64,000 nucleotides of DNA from Bdellovibrionales bacterium (GTDB taxonomy: Bacteria > Bdellovibrionota > Bdellovibrionia > Bdellovibrionales > UBA1609). The notes below the pieces were generated by a model. It saw nothing but the letters and a program-made list of their open reading frames with translations, was not told the DNA's origin and ran no database searches. Positions 32,195 to 41,102 of the stretch are shown here, one piece after another. The stretch is taken from positions 237,335 through 301,334 of the forward strand of contig DAIDIG010000004.1 in assembly GCA_027459485.1 (NCBI GenBank). Direction: 5' to 3'. The translations under genes and the position numbers were made by a program. Position 1 is the stretch's first letter, and every line of letters begins with the position of its first letter.

Positions 32195-33049
32195 ATGAAA
32201 AAAGCAGTGTTTATTGCGGAGTTATTCCTCACGCTGTCGTGTGCGTGTTGCTCGCAGCCCGTTATTTTCCACACGATTCAGCATCCCGCCGTCAGCGTTA
32301 AAGCAGCAACGAGTGACAAATCCGCACATGCTGTATCTGATACTGATTCTTATCGTAAATCGATAGCTAGGGTGAACATTGATCAACCCTTCAGTCGAAT
32401 AAGCCGGAGCCACTACCTGTTCGCCCCGACCCCTAACCGTATCGTGTTTATGGTCGATGATTCTGGCTCAACCTTGGGGCGCCGAAACGACCCGGGGGAT
32501 GATCCATCATTCGAGCGTCGAATAGCCGCAGTAAGCGACATAATCAGCGAGTACGATCACATACCTATACTCTATGCCTTCGGTAAATTTGGTGCGGGCC
32601 GGGCACGATTTTATAATTTGTGTTCAAAATGTTTGGGCGGTCGCCGCTTTTTTGGGTCAGCTTTAGAGGCCAAAGCAGCGTTGAATGAATATGTCGAAAG
32701 TAAGCATCTCGGCGGCGACACGCCCTACCTTCCCACCCTCTTTGCGATCGAGAACCTGATCGAACTTGACCCGTCGCCCACCTACGCGGTCGTTTTTATC
32801 TCTGACGGCGAACCGACTGACGTAGAATCAAACAGCGAATTGGATTTAGAGTATGATCTCGCCCATCTCGTGAGGTTGACTTTGGGAGCCGCACCCAACC
32901 GGGGCCACGTCGATTTCAATACCATTTACTTTGGGCCCTTACCCGGCTCGCAGGATGATCACTGGTTCCAGGCGGAAGATTCGGTCACTCGTCTTCAGGC
33001 TATGGCTTCGGCCGGTCACGGCCAGTTTTACGAATTACGCGAAAATTAG
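32195..33049 (+). CDS. VWA-domain exported protein
   Basis: VFMVDDSGSTLGRR (MIDAS DxSxS), AVVFISDGEPTD; N-terminal signal/lipobox-like LSCACCS. Confidence 0.75.
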   Translation: MKKAVFIAELFLTLSCACCSQPVIFHTIQHPAVSVKAATSDKSAHAVSDTDSYRKSIARVNIDQPFSRISRSHYLFAPTPNRIVFMVDDSGSTLGRRNDPGDDPSFERRIAAVSDIISEYDHIPILYAFGKFGAGRARFYNLCSKCLGGRRFFGSALEAKAALNEYVESKHLGGDTPYLPTLFAIENLIELDPSPTYAVVFISDGEPTDVESNSELDLEYDLAHLVRLTLGAAPNRGHVDFNTIYFGPLPGSQDDHWFQAEDSVTRLQAMASAGHGQFYELREN

Positions 33050-33092
33050 GTGGGCGCCGCGAAAACTTCTTTAAACCCTAGCGATGAGCGGG

Positions 33093-33118
33093 AAGGACGC
33101 TAGCAGCGGTCCTTTTTT
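33093..33118 (+). terminator. Rho-independent-like terminator AAGGAC...GTCCTTTTTT
   Basis: 6-bp stem followed by U run 44 nt after VWA stop. Confidence 0.55.
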
Positions 33119-33462
33119 GACTTTCGCGAGGGGGGAGGGGGAAAGTGCCCATCGCTAGAGCTTAAGAAGTGACTGAACTTACGTACCACCTCAACAAACG
33201 TACCACGTTGCTACCTAAAGCAATTTCTTCGCCAAATGGCTTTGAGATTACGGGCCGATAATTTCGTTTTCGCCGGCCTTATTTTTGAGCATCGGCCAAA
33301 TGTCGTCACCTTGCCGCCCAAATTGTGAACGCGCGAGTTTTTTCAGGCTGTAAATTTAGTTGACAGTCAAAGAGCCGCGCCCCCCTTCCAAGGCATTTGC
33401 TGCCTCAAAGAAAGTGGTTAGTCGTCACGATTTCTGCTAAAATGCGAATGTAAAACCCTTAT

Positions 33463-33812
33463 GGGGGCGTAACGGCTTCGACGTGGGTCGTGAAGCTTAA
33501 GGAGCATGCCGGGGCGATCGGACCTCGTTAAAAAACGGTCAAACTGATAATCGGCAACGATTTTCAACTTGCTGCCTAATTAGGTTCAGCACGCCGACTG
33601 TGGGAGTGGTGGCGGCTCGCAGAAGGCGTCATTTAGTCACCTCGATTATGTACGGCTTCTCTGCGTACACGGTTTAAATTTTTCAGAGGATGGCCTTTTG
33701 TGAGTTTGTTTGTGGACGCGCAACTGGCAACATAAATCACAAACTAAGCATGTAGCTTCGCCTTAATGTGAATCACTCGCGGACCCGGGTTCAACTCCCG
33801 GCGCCTCCACCA
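33463..33812 (+). ncRNA. ssrA: Transfer-messenger RNA
   Basis: 5' GGGGGCGTAACGGCTTCGACG; tag frame GGC AAC GAT TTT CAA CTT GCT GCC TAA (GNDFQLAA); 3' GGACCCGGGTTCAACTCCCGGCGCCTCCACCA. Confidence 0.95.
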
Positions 33813-35495
33813 ATTTCGACCCCTTGTCAATTCGATAAGGAGATCGAACTCTTTTCTGTAAGAAAATTCGAGACTTCCGCCTTTTAAAATCGGGTTCGAT
33901 AAGACAACTTTGGCAAGTCTCGCCTTGTCGAGCAGATTTGTACCCAACTGCATGAAATCGCGCGACTTTTGCAGGAGTTCTATAACCCTCAGACTCGTAG
34001 TCAAAGTCTCCTGACTTGCTTTGGTATGGGCGACGATCTCAATGTCAATTTCGCCAAGAACTTTTCGCTTTTGATCGACGAAGCAATTGAATTCTTCTTC
34101 GGTCACAGCGCCTTTTTCGACAAGCGTTTTTATATCCTGACAGCGTTTTTCGATGGCTGCCTTTTTCGCTTCAAGCACGGAACTTTGCTCCGCCGAAAAA
34201 ACACTCAATGCGCTTGCCGACGTTTTCACGTTCTCAATAAACGCGGCCGTTGTTTTCGGTGTGAATTTTGAGAATGGCTCGAAAGCTTCAACGACTCTGC
34301 TCAGGATTTCTTCCTGGCGAACGTTGATACGTCGCTCGGGGCAATCATGGCTTGCACAATGGTAATAAATATAAACTTTGCCGCTCGCTTTCTTGTGAAC
34401 CTCTCCGGTAACAGAATTTCCGCAAACGCCGCACTTCATAAAATTCATAAACGGTTTTGCTATTTCATGAGAAAGCGACACTCTGGTACTCTCGGCTCGA
34501 ATCGATTTCACGCGCTGACAGCGATCAAAGAGGTCTTTTGATATAATGGGCGCGTGTTTTTCGTTCCCGGTCATAACGGTCGCACCATTTTTTGTGCGGG
34601 CTCCGTAATAAAACGGATTGCAAATCATTTTTTCGATGCAACGATCAGTAATTGGTTGGAATTCCTTTTTTTTAGAAATCTCGCCACCCACGTCCTCGCG
34701 CACCCGTTTTAATACTACGACGGCTTTGCCTTTAAGAAATTCGGCAAGTGCTTTGTAGGAATAATTCCCGGTGGAATACAATTCGAATGCCTCGGCGATA
34801 TAGCGCGCTACTTTTTCATCAAGTTCAATCTTGGCCCGGCCGTTATCATCGCGCACATTTTTATATCCCACTGGAGCCATACTGTTCCAATAGCCGTCTT
34901 CCCATCTTTGATCCATGCCCTTCTTAATTTCGATTCTCAAGTTGTCGATATAATGCTTGGCCAAAACCACTCCCAGATAAAATCGAAGTTTTTCGCCGGG
35001 CGACGAATCTCGATTCACAACGAGGTTGTCTCGCGTGAAGTGAAAGCAAACGCCGGCTTCAACTAAATCTTCGATCATCACGGCGGCTCGAAGCCCGCGA
35101 CAGGCACGATCAATTTTATCAAAAATCACGTTTCTAATACCGTTCATGGACACGTATTCGAGCATTTCAAAAAACTTTTTTCGATCGAGTTCTTTAGATG
35201 CCGACTCGGTAACCGACCAGCTATTTACGCATTTGAGCCCAAGGCTCTTAATATACTCGGCTGATTTATCTCTTTGTGCTTCAAGCGAATAGCCCTCTCG
35301 TTGTCCTTCCGATGAAACTCGGAAAAACTCAACAGCTAGATTTGGAGCTGCCGCACTCTTTAACAGTTTGAGCACTGGCAAGGTTGGTCGCCGTTCAATT
35401 TTCTTCCGTTCAGTTTTCAGAAGAATTTTTGCGATCTGCGCCCTTTCTTCGTCAGGAAGCTCTTTTGCGTTGTTCAATTGACTGACTCCTTTCAT
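33744..35495 (-). CDS. Large serine recombinase/integrase; stop codon inside ssrA
   Basis: EFFRVSSEGQREGYSLEAQRDK resolvase motif; RNVIFDKIDRACRGL; zinc ribbon CGVCGNS...CASHDCPERR; C-terminus WRRRELNPGP is antisense tmRNA 3' end. Confidence 0.88.
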   Translation of the reverse strand: MKGVSQLNNAKELPDEERAQIAKILLKTERKKIERRPTLPVLKLLKSAAAPNLAVEFFRVSSEGQREGYSLEAQRDKSAEYIKSLGLKCVNSWSVTESASKELDRKKFFEMLEYVSMNGIRNVIFDKIDRACRGLRAAVMIEDLVEAGVCFHFTRDNLVVNRDSSPGEKLRFYLGVVLAKHYIDNLRIEIKKGMDQRWEDGYWNSMAPVGYKNVRDDNGRAKIELDEKVARYIAEAFELYSTGNYSYKALAEFLKGKAVVVLKRVREDVGGEISKKKEFQPITDRCIEKMICNPFYYGARTKNGATVMTGNEKHAPIISKDLFDRCQRVKSIRAESTRVSLSHEIAKPFMNFMKCGVCGNSVTGEVHKKASGKVYIYYHCASHDCPERRINVRQEEILSRVVEAFEPFSKFTPKTTAAFIENVKTSASALSVFSAEQSSVLEAKKAAIEKRCQDIKTLVEKGAVTEEEFNCFVDQKRKVLGEIDIEIVAHTKASQETLTTSLRVIELLQKSRDFMQLGTNLLDKARLAKVVLSNPILKGGSLEFSYRKEFDLLIELTRGRNWWRRRELNPGPRVIHIKAKLHA

Positions 35496-35841
35496 CAACA
35501 AAACTTTTGAGATCGCTCTCAAAATCAGAGAGTTTTCTAATTTCAATATCAATCATCAAATCAATAAATCGTTTCAGGCTCGACAGGTTAGTTGATTTTT
35601 TGCTCCGTAAATATGTAGCTCGCGATTTGTTTCTCTTGCAGCTTTTGCAGACTGTATCCTGGCGTTTTCCCTTCGAATAAAATTCAGACGCCGGAAGACT
35701 TAGTAAGCATGTAGTACAAGATTTTTTAACTATAGTCCGCGTCGCTTCGATCGAATCGGGAGATTTCAACCCATTTTTGGTTGTGATGATAAGGCCCCTA
35801 AAAAATTGTAGGACAATAATCCGCCCCGAGGTGCGAGGCAA
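35452..35841 (-). CDS. Small zinc-ribbon protein overlapping integrase start
   Basis: CTTCLLSLPASEFYSKGKRQDTVCKSCKR; start uncertain. Confidence 0.5.
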   Translation of the reverse strand: MPRTSGRIIVLQFFRGLIITTKNGLKSPDSIEATRTIVKKSCTTCLLSLPASEFYSKGKRQDTVCKSCKRNKSRATYLRSKKSTNLSSLKRFIDLMIDIEIRKLSDFESDLKSFVDERSQSIEQRKRAS

Positions 35842-35857
35842 ATACGCCTCGCACCTC
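35828..35857. terminator. Perfect 12-bp inverted repeat GAGGTGCGAGGC-AAATAC-GCCTCGCACCTC
   Basis: Direct reading; intergenic/overlapping the annotated extended ORF start. Confidence 0.5.
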
Positions 35858-35891
35858 CCGTTTGTTCACAATTAGTCGCCACTGTGAAATG

Positions 35892-36305
35892 TTATACCGA
35901 CGATGGTTCAGTCGATCGCCTTGATCTCGGTTTTCTCACCTTGGATGTTTTAATGAACTCGCTAATTGAGGAGGCGAGCGCCTCGTCCGATTCAGATTTA
36001 TCGATTAGCGAACGTAAATAGGCTCGCTTGTCGAAGAATTTCTTTTCAAGCCAGGAGCGATCGTTCGCAATGTATCGATCGAAGAAACGCTCGATTATCG
36101 CATTTACAAGCTTCGACTCGTTTACCTTAAATTGACTGCCCGATTGCCGAATTCGCGCCACTTCGCTTGTCAGTTGCGAAATCAGGTCATCCGATATCGC
36201 GAGCCGCTTGGGCTCACCAGTGTTGGAAGAACTGTCGCTCACACGCGGGCTCGTTAATTTTATCGCAGTCTGTCGGCGATGATACACTGTTTGATTTTTG
36301 AGCAC
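35892..36305 (-). CDS. Hypothetical basic protein (possible DNA-binding accessory)
   Basis: ORF 137 aa in operon orientation; basic C-terminus KVRKPRSRRS. Confidence 0.4.
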   Translation of the reverse strand: MLKNQTVYHRRQTAIKLTSPRVSDSSSNTGEPKRLAISDDLISQLTSEVARIRQSGSQFKVNESKLVNAIIERFFDRYIANDRSWLEKKFFDKRAYLRSLIDKSESDEALASSISEFIKTSKVRKPRSRRSTEPSSV

Positions 36306-36471
36306 TGTTTGTATCTTTGCACTGTGGCAGGTCTAACGCCGGCACTTCATATGGATCTGGATCATAGCACGGGCTGGGTGCAAACTTTCGCAGACAAAAC
36401 ATCAACATTAAAAGGCCCAGCACTAACGAAGTGAACATGAAAAACAACCCCGTCCGATTATATTTATTCAC
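36214..36471 (-). CDS. Small single-TM protein
   Basis: GLFFMFTSLVLGLLMLMFCL hydrophobic segment. Confidence 0.4.
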   Translation of the reverse strand: MNKYNRTGLFFMFTSLVLGLLMLMFCLRKFAPSPCYDPDPYEVPALDLPQCKDTNSAQKSNSVSSPTDCDKINEPACERQFFQHW

Positions 36472-36827
36472 TTCGAATCATCTGGGAGAAGAAAGATATT
36501 CTGTCCGTTTGCCGTCGTTGAAATCGGATCGCTACCGTAAAAGCCGGATACGCCGAATTTTTCGAGATTAAAAAGCGTGTCGCGCCGAACGTCAGCGTCT
36601 CGCTTCTCAAGCCCTTGATAGGTTGCATAGCCGGCAATGCCGCCTATCGCGGCCGATATTAGAGCGCTTGTGAGCACGGCTTGACCCTTGTTTTGACTGT
36701 CGTGCAGGGCATTGGCGCCAATGGCACCAACAGCCGCGCCAGTTCCGATACCAAGTAGTGACGACTCCGTCACAGTGGCGCAACCTTGCAGAATACCGAA
36801 AAGTAATAGAAAACAACCCACGCACAT
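36468..36827 (-). CDS. Lipoprotein with glycine-zipper region
   Basis: LFGILQGCATVTES lipobox; GIGTGAAVGAIGANAL / ISAAIGGIAGYATY. Confidence 0.6.
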   Translation of the reverse strand: MCVGCFLLLFGILQGCATVTESSLLGIGTGAAVGAIGANALHDSQNKGQAVLTSALISAAIGGIAGYATYQGLEKRDADVRRDTLFNLEKFGVSGFYGSDPISTTANGQNIFLLPDDSK

Positions 36828-37219
36828 TCGATTAATACATCCTCCTTTTAACTCTTGATTTCACGAGAACTTTGTCTCCAACCAAAGAATAATTTTATTT
36901 ATCAAAATGACTCCTAAATTGATCGTTTCATATGATTGTTACTTCGTATAAAAGCGGTTATAGATGCGCGACCGCAGCTCCATAATACCGACACTCATAT
37001 CTGGATTACTTCGCTTATATTTATCAACTCAATGCTAAAGACTTGTACGCACTATCTCTTGTTTGACGATTTAACGACCGTAAATATCATCATCATTAAA
37101 CATACTTTCAAAAACTCGATATTCTTCTGACTCCCCCGGAAAATCAAAAATAGTGTCCAGTAGTTTCAATTACTTGCGAAGCTCTGGCCCCAACTCCAGT
37201 TGGGGCCTAGTTGGGGCCG

Positions 37220-37969
37220 CTATCGGAGAAGAAATGTGGCATTTTTTCGATTTGTAAACGGCAGAGGTGATGCACCACTTCGAACAACATCCATCGTGCA
37301 TGTGTAGATTTTGGGTTCAAACTGGGATTCGAATTCAGAGTCGACTCTACGGATAGATTTCTCAATTCTGGCGTCACCGCAAACATATAATGCCGCGACG
37401 ATATCGTGTGAAAAGTAATACTCCGTAAGTTTTTTGCCATACCGGACGCCGCTCTTTTCAGATGCCTCAAATTCAAGGGCCAAGCGAAACGATTTTTCCT
37501 GGCCCCTCAGTACCAAGACTGCATCCGAGTTAACAGTGCCAAACGGCCCATACTCCAAAGAAGTAGTCAGTTCTCCGCAAGCTTGGAGCATATTTTCTGA
37601 TATGTAATCTTCAAACATAGCCGATTTTTCTAGCCGCGTTCGAATATCAGTCAGGGCAACGTCATGCAAATAGGAGTCGCTTTTGAAGTAAGCTTGCGTT
37701 ATTTCAAATCGATAATCTTTGCGAACTACGTTGAATCCTTTTTCGGTTAGACCATATATCAGTTCAAGTGAGCCGCCGCTAGGTATGCCGATTTTTGACA
37801 GATATCCATCCCGCACAAGCCGCCCCAACCGGTATTGAACGGTTGGCCGTTTTGTCGACTCGAATAATCGGCACCGTATTTGGTCGTAGCTAATGGCCCG
37901 CTGCTCGAACGCAAATTTCATAACCTTCCGGTCGCGCTCGGTAATCTGGACAGGACCCGTGCGCCGCAT
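37220..37969 (-). CDS. Replication-relaxation (Replic_Relax)-like protein, candidate DNA processing/winged-helix protein
   Basis: ITERDRKVMKFAFEQRAISYDQIRCRLFESTKRPTVQYRLGRLVRDGYLSKI... typical N-terminal winged helix and D/E-rich nuclease-like LALEFEASEKS; overlaps operon with FtsK-like gene. Confidence 0.5.
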   Translation of the reverse strand: MRRTGPVQITERDRKVMKFAFEQRAISYDQIRCRLFESTKRPTVQYRLGRLVRDGYLSKIGIPSGGSLELIYGLTEKGFNVVRKDYRFEITQAYFKSDSYLHDVALTDIRTRLEKSAMFEDYISENMLQACGELTTSLEYGPFGTVNSDAVLVLRGQEKSFRLALEFEASEKSGVRYGKKLTEYYFSHDIVAALYVCGDARIEKSIRRVDSEFESQFEPKIYTCTMDVVRSGASPLPFTNRKNATFLLR

Positions 37970-37970
37970 T

Positions 37971-39476
37971 TTACTTAGCCCGACCCTTCACGGTATTTTT
38001 ACTGAACTCATTCGCGTCTTGAGATTTGGCTGCACTGAGTTCAAGCATTGATTGAAAATTCCAGCTTTTGTCGTCAGAAATCGTTTTCGCTATCGCCTGA
38101 ATTTTTAGCTCCAGTGCCTCTTCCGAAAGAAATGGCGCCTGAACTTCGACAAATTTGTTCCCGCCAGCCCAAACAGCGCGACCTTTGATGTCGGGTAGCG
38201 AATACGCTTTGATATTTCCAAGCGCCGTGGTGGACCCTGCGAGCGTTGACATTTTAAACACCATTCGACCAGATAGATTTTCAAGCGTTTTGGTATCAAG
38301 CGACTCTTTAATAGGTTTTTGAGTGGCGATTACCAAATGAATTGCTGCCGCCCTTGATAATTTCGCAAGTTCATCTGTCAATTCGCGAGCGCGCGCCACG
38401 AGATCAGCTTTGGATTTACTGACCGTCGTTTTACCGAATAAGACCGAGGCTTCATCGATTGCGACCACGATAAGATCCTTTTTATGGATCGATGGCTCAA
38501 TTTTTTTGACGCCTTTTTCTTCCATAAATTGAAAACGCCTTTTCATTTCGTCTCGAACTGCGGTGAGCATTTTTACAGCGCCAACTTCGTCTTTGGCAAT
38601 TCTCACGTTCGGCAAATGGCCGAATTCTTTGAGTTCGACTCCGTGTTTTAGGTCGATCAAGTAAAACTGAATGTGCCGCCACTGACCAAGGCAAACGAGC
38701 AGCTGACATTCAAACACGCTTTTGCCGCCGCCGGACGTGCCGGCAATTAACAAGTGCGGTAGGTCGCGAATGTCTTGCGTTACTGTCCCGTTGACAGAAG
38801 CTCCAACCAAAAATGTAAACGGCGATTTGAGATCCTTTTCCAGGTCTTCATACAAGAACATTTTTCCGAGTTCCCGCTTGCAGAGCGAGATCTCAATAGT
38901 TCTGCGATCAGGCGATGGTTCAATTTGTTCGACCATTTGACCAAATGCATATTCGAGATCGGATTTTTTACCTTCAAATCGATCCACCCCCACACCGATT
39001 GATCGAACAATAACTTTGCAGCGTTCGTCGTCCTTTGGAACGACCGCGAGAATTTTTGGCTGCTCACCCTTTGCGTTGCTCAAGCCAACGGAGTTGAAAT
39101 TATTTTGAAGTTTTCTTCTTTCCACGAACGCTCTCAAGCCAAGTGCGCAAAGACTTGTGTATGTGACACCTGTGAGTAGTACCAAAAAGTGCGACCATTT
39201 TGGCCAGTGTTTTAGCCATGCCGTAAACTTCGCCGTAAATAGATTTGGCCAAATCCAGTGCAGTGCCTTCAAATATGCATAATCGCCATACGTCACTGCA
39301 AATATGAGAAGAACAAGTGACGTTGAAAATATAATGAGTTCGCTCGAACGAAACTTTATCCGCTTAAGACCCGCCCACGCCATTGAACCCGTCAGCGCAA
39401 TGACAATGCCGACAGCGACCACAAACCGTTCAAGACTGTCGTTTTTGGCAACTATACCGTTATTCGGTGGTTTCAT
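37971..39476 (-). CDS. FtsK/SpoIIIE-like DNA translocase (candidate coupling protein)
   Basis: LPHLLIAGTSGGGKSVFECQLL Walker A; DLIVVAIDEASVLF Walker B; LVIATQKP; N-terminal TM helices. Confidence 0.85.
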   Translation of the reverse strand: MKPPNNGIVAKNDSLERFVVAVGIVIALTGSMAWAGLKRIKFRSSELIIFSTSLVLLIFAVTYGDYAYLKALHWIWPNLFTAKFTAWLKHWPKWSHFLVLLTGVTYTSLCALGLRAFVERRKLQNNFNSVGLSNAKGEQPKILAVVPKDDERCKVIVRSIGVGVDRFEGKKSDLEYAFGQMVEQIEPSPDRRTIEISLCKRELGKMFLYEDLEKDLKSPFTFLVGASVNGTVTQDIRDLPHLLIAGTSGGGKSVFECQLLVCLGQWRHIQFYLIDLKHGVELKEFGHLPNVRIAKDEVGAVKMLTAVRDEMKRRFQFMEEKGVKKIEPSIHKKDLIVVAIDEASVLFGKTTVSKSKADLVARARELTDELAKLSRAAAIHLVIATQKPIKESLDTKTLENLSGRMVFKMSTLAGSTTALGNIKAYSLPDIKGRAVWAGGNKFVEVQAPFLSEEALELKIQAIAKTISDDKSWNFQSMLELSAAKSQDANEFSKNTVKGRAK

Positions 39477-40392
39477 AGTAACTACTCGATAGTGAAATGA
39501 TGAGATCCGATCCGGAGTCGATCGTTACGTAGCTCGGAGTTTGGCCGAGTTTATTTGCCTGCTCATTTGCTTCCATCTGCGCCACATTCGATAGCCCATT
39601 GTAAAAGCCGTTTCTAAGAGTCGCCTTTGGCGTTGGCAAGATCGACTGCCCCAGAGATTCCTTTTGTATCATGACGTCAGACATTCCGCTGATCATCGAA
39701 AGACCGATGACAGATGCCATCCGATCGCCCGTATTGCCGTGATAATTACCAATCACGCCCGGCCGATAATCCTTGGAGCTTAAGGCCCGCGCACTGATTT
39801 TGAATTCATTGCCGTCCGGTAAAAGCCCATGATCGAAATTGATGTAGACGCGATCGCCGTGACCGGGGTAGCTCGACTGCCCGAATAGAATAGTCTGCGG
39901 CGGAAGGCTACCGCCGCCGAATTTGTGAGCGGCGCCATATGGTAGAACAACTTGCACGCCCTCCGGGTAGCGGGTGTCAATGCCCGAAGCGAACTTCCCA
40001 ATAAAATTTGATCCAATCGGTAATTTTTCGTATGACTCGCCAGGAGTAATCACTTGTTTTGCCCGGTAGCGCAGGTGTAACGGCTGAAGCATTGTCCTAG
40101 GCGATTTAGGTGCATGGCTCAATACGCCGCCGACTTTAGCAACTGTAGCAGCCAGTTGCGCGGCATTGGTTCCGGCGCCTTTTTGAATCAACGACACGTT
40201 ACTCTGCCTAATCGCGGTCGCAACGGGTGACTTTCGAATCGAAGGCAGAAGTGAGATAACAATACCGAGAACGGTCAATGCAAACGCCGCAAGGATCGTA
40301 TGTTTTCGGTTCAATACTTTTTTGCCGCCCTCATTGCTAAAGAAAAAATCCCGACTACGCTCACGAATATTTATTTTCAAAAATACCGCCAA
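39460..40392 (-). CDS. VirB10/TrbI-like T4SS protein
   Basis: EGVQVVLPYG...ILFGQ...VYINFDHGLLPDGNEFKISARALSSKDYRPGVIG; single N-terminal TM. Confidence 0.7.
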   Translation of the reverse strand: MAVFLKINIRERSRDFFFSNEGGKKVLNRKHTILAAFALTVLGIVISLLPSIRKSPVATAIRQSNVSLIQKGAGTNAAQLAATVAKVGGVLSHAPKSPRTMLQPLHLRYRAKQVITPGESYEKLPIGSNFIGKFASGIDTRYPEGVQVVLPYGAAHKFGGGSLPPQTILFGQSSYPGHGDRVYINFDHGLLPDGNEFKISARALSSKDYRPGVIGNYHGNTGDRMASVIGLSMISGMSDVMIQKESLGQSILPTPKATLRNGFYNGLSNVAQMEANEQANKLGQTPSYVTIDSGSDLIISLSSSYYETTE

Positions 40393-41102
40393 GGGATAAT
40401 TCGCTCCGCGAACGTATTCATGAAGCGCAACTTGAGCGTGAGGTTCGTCCTTTGCTTTCTTGTAAACAGCAGTCGAACTCGCGCCGACTGCCCATGCTGT
40501 ACGATGCCGCTTTGAACGACAAACTCTTGAAGCGGTAACCGATTTGAGTGATAGTTGAGATCAACTTGAAGACCCGACAGCGATACCGCATTCGTCGAGA
40601 TGTTCCTAACGGTGAGGTCTATGAGGTAAAAGGATCGGCCACGAAACTGCTCGATCCGATCAACCTTTACGCCGAGCAGGTGACCCACACGAAATGCGAC
40701 ATGGGGGTTAGAAACTACATGAATCGGCGAAACCAAAATGGCCGGCTTCATAGGGTCCGATGAATTTTTGTCCTCCCAATACACATGGACAAGATCGTCA
40801 TATCTCTCACTCGATGGACGTAGTAAAAATCCATAAGTGTGTTTTGCACTATACACAAATAAGTTTGTTGCGACGGCACCGCGCGGTTGTACGGCGATGT
40901 CTTTGTCTGTGAACTCGATGCCGTAATAATTCGAATTACCGATAACCACTTTTTTTGGTTTTTCTTGAAACCTCAATACGGTCGAACGGCCCATTCGTAA
41001 ATAGATCGGGATCATTTTTGACCCGTTTGCTTCGACAGTTCGCACATTACCGGCATACGCATGGCATCCGAGAAATAATGCCAACCAAATTAGCCACCGC
41101 AA
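40377..41102 (-). CDS. VirB9/TraK-like T4SS protein
   Basis: Signal peptide; MGRSTVLRFQEKPKKVVIGNSNYYGIEFTDKDIAVQPRGAVATNLFVYSAKHTYGF. Confidence 0.65.
   Translation of the reverse strand: MRWLIWLALFLGCHAYAGNVRTVEANGSKMIPIYLRMGRSTVLRFQEKPKKVVIGNSNYYGIEFTDKDIAVQPRGAVATNLFVYSAKHTYGFLLRPSSERYDDLVHVYWEDKNSSDPMKPAILVSPIHVVSNPHVAFRVGHLLGVKVDRIEQFRGRSFYLIDLTVRNISTNAVSLSGLQVDLNYHSNRLPLQEFVVQSGIVQHGQSARVRLLFTRKQRTNLTLKLRFMNTFAERIIPWRYF

Noticed and set aside
1-33400. Many long opposite-strand ORFs over core genes (e.g. 2318-2905, 9755-10042, 20692-20994)
   Set aside because: Shadow ORFs of well-supported genes; compositions are Arg/Ser-rich artefacts.
33780-33812. Direct-repeat copy of the ssrA 3' end marking the element's right boundary
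   Set aside because: I looked for GGACCCGGGTTCAACTCCCGGCGCCTCCACCA downstream and did not find it in the window; serine recombinases may leave only a short core, so the boundary stays open.
36945-36980. GCGGT-N12-ACCGC hairpin as an oriT
   Set aside because: Only a 5-bp stem in AT-rich DNA with no recognised nic consensus.
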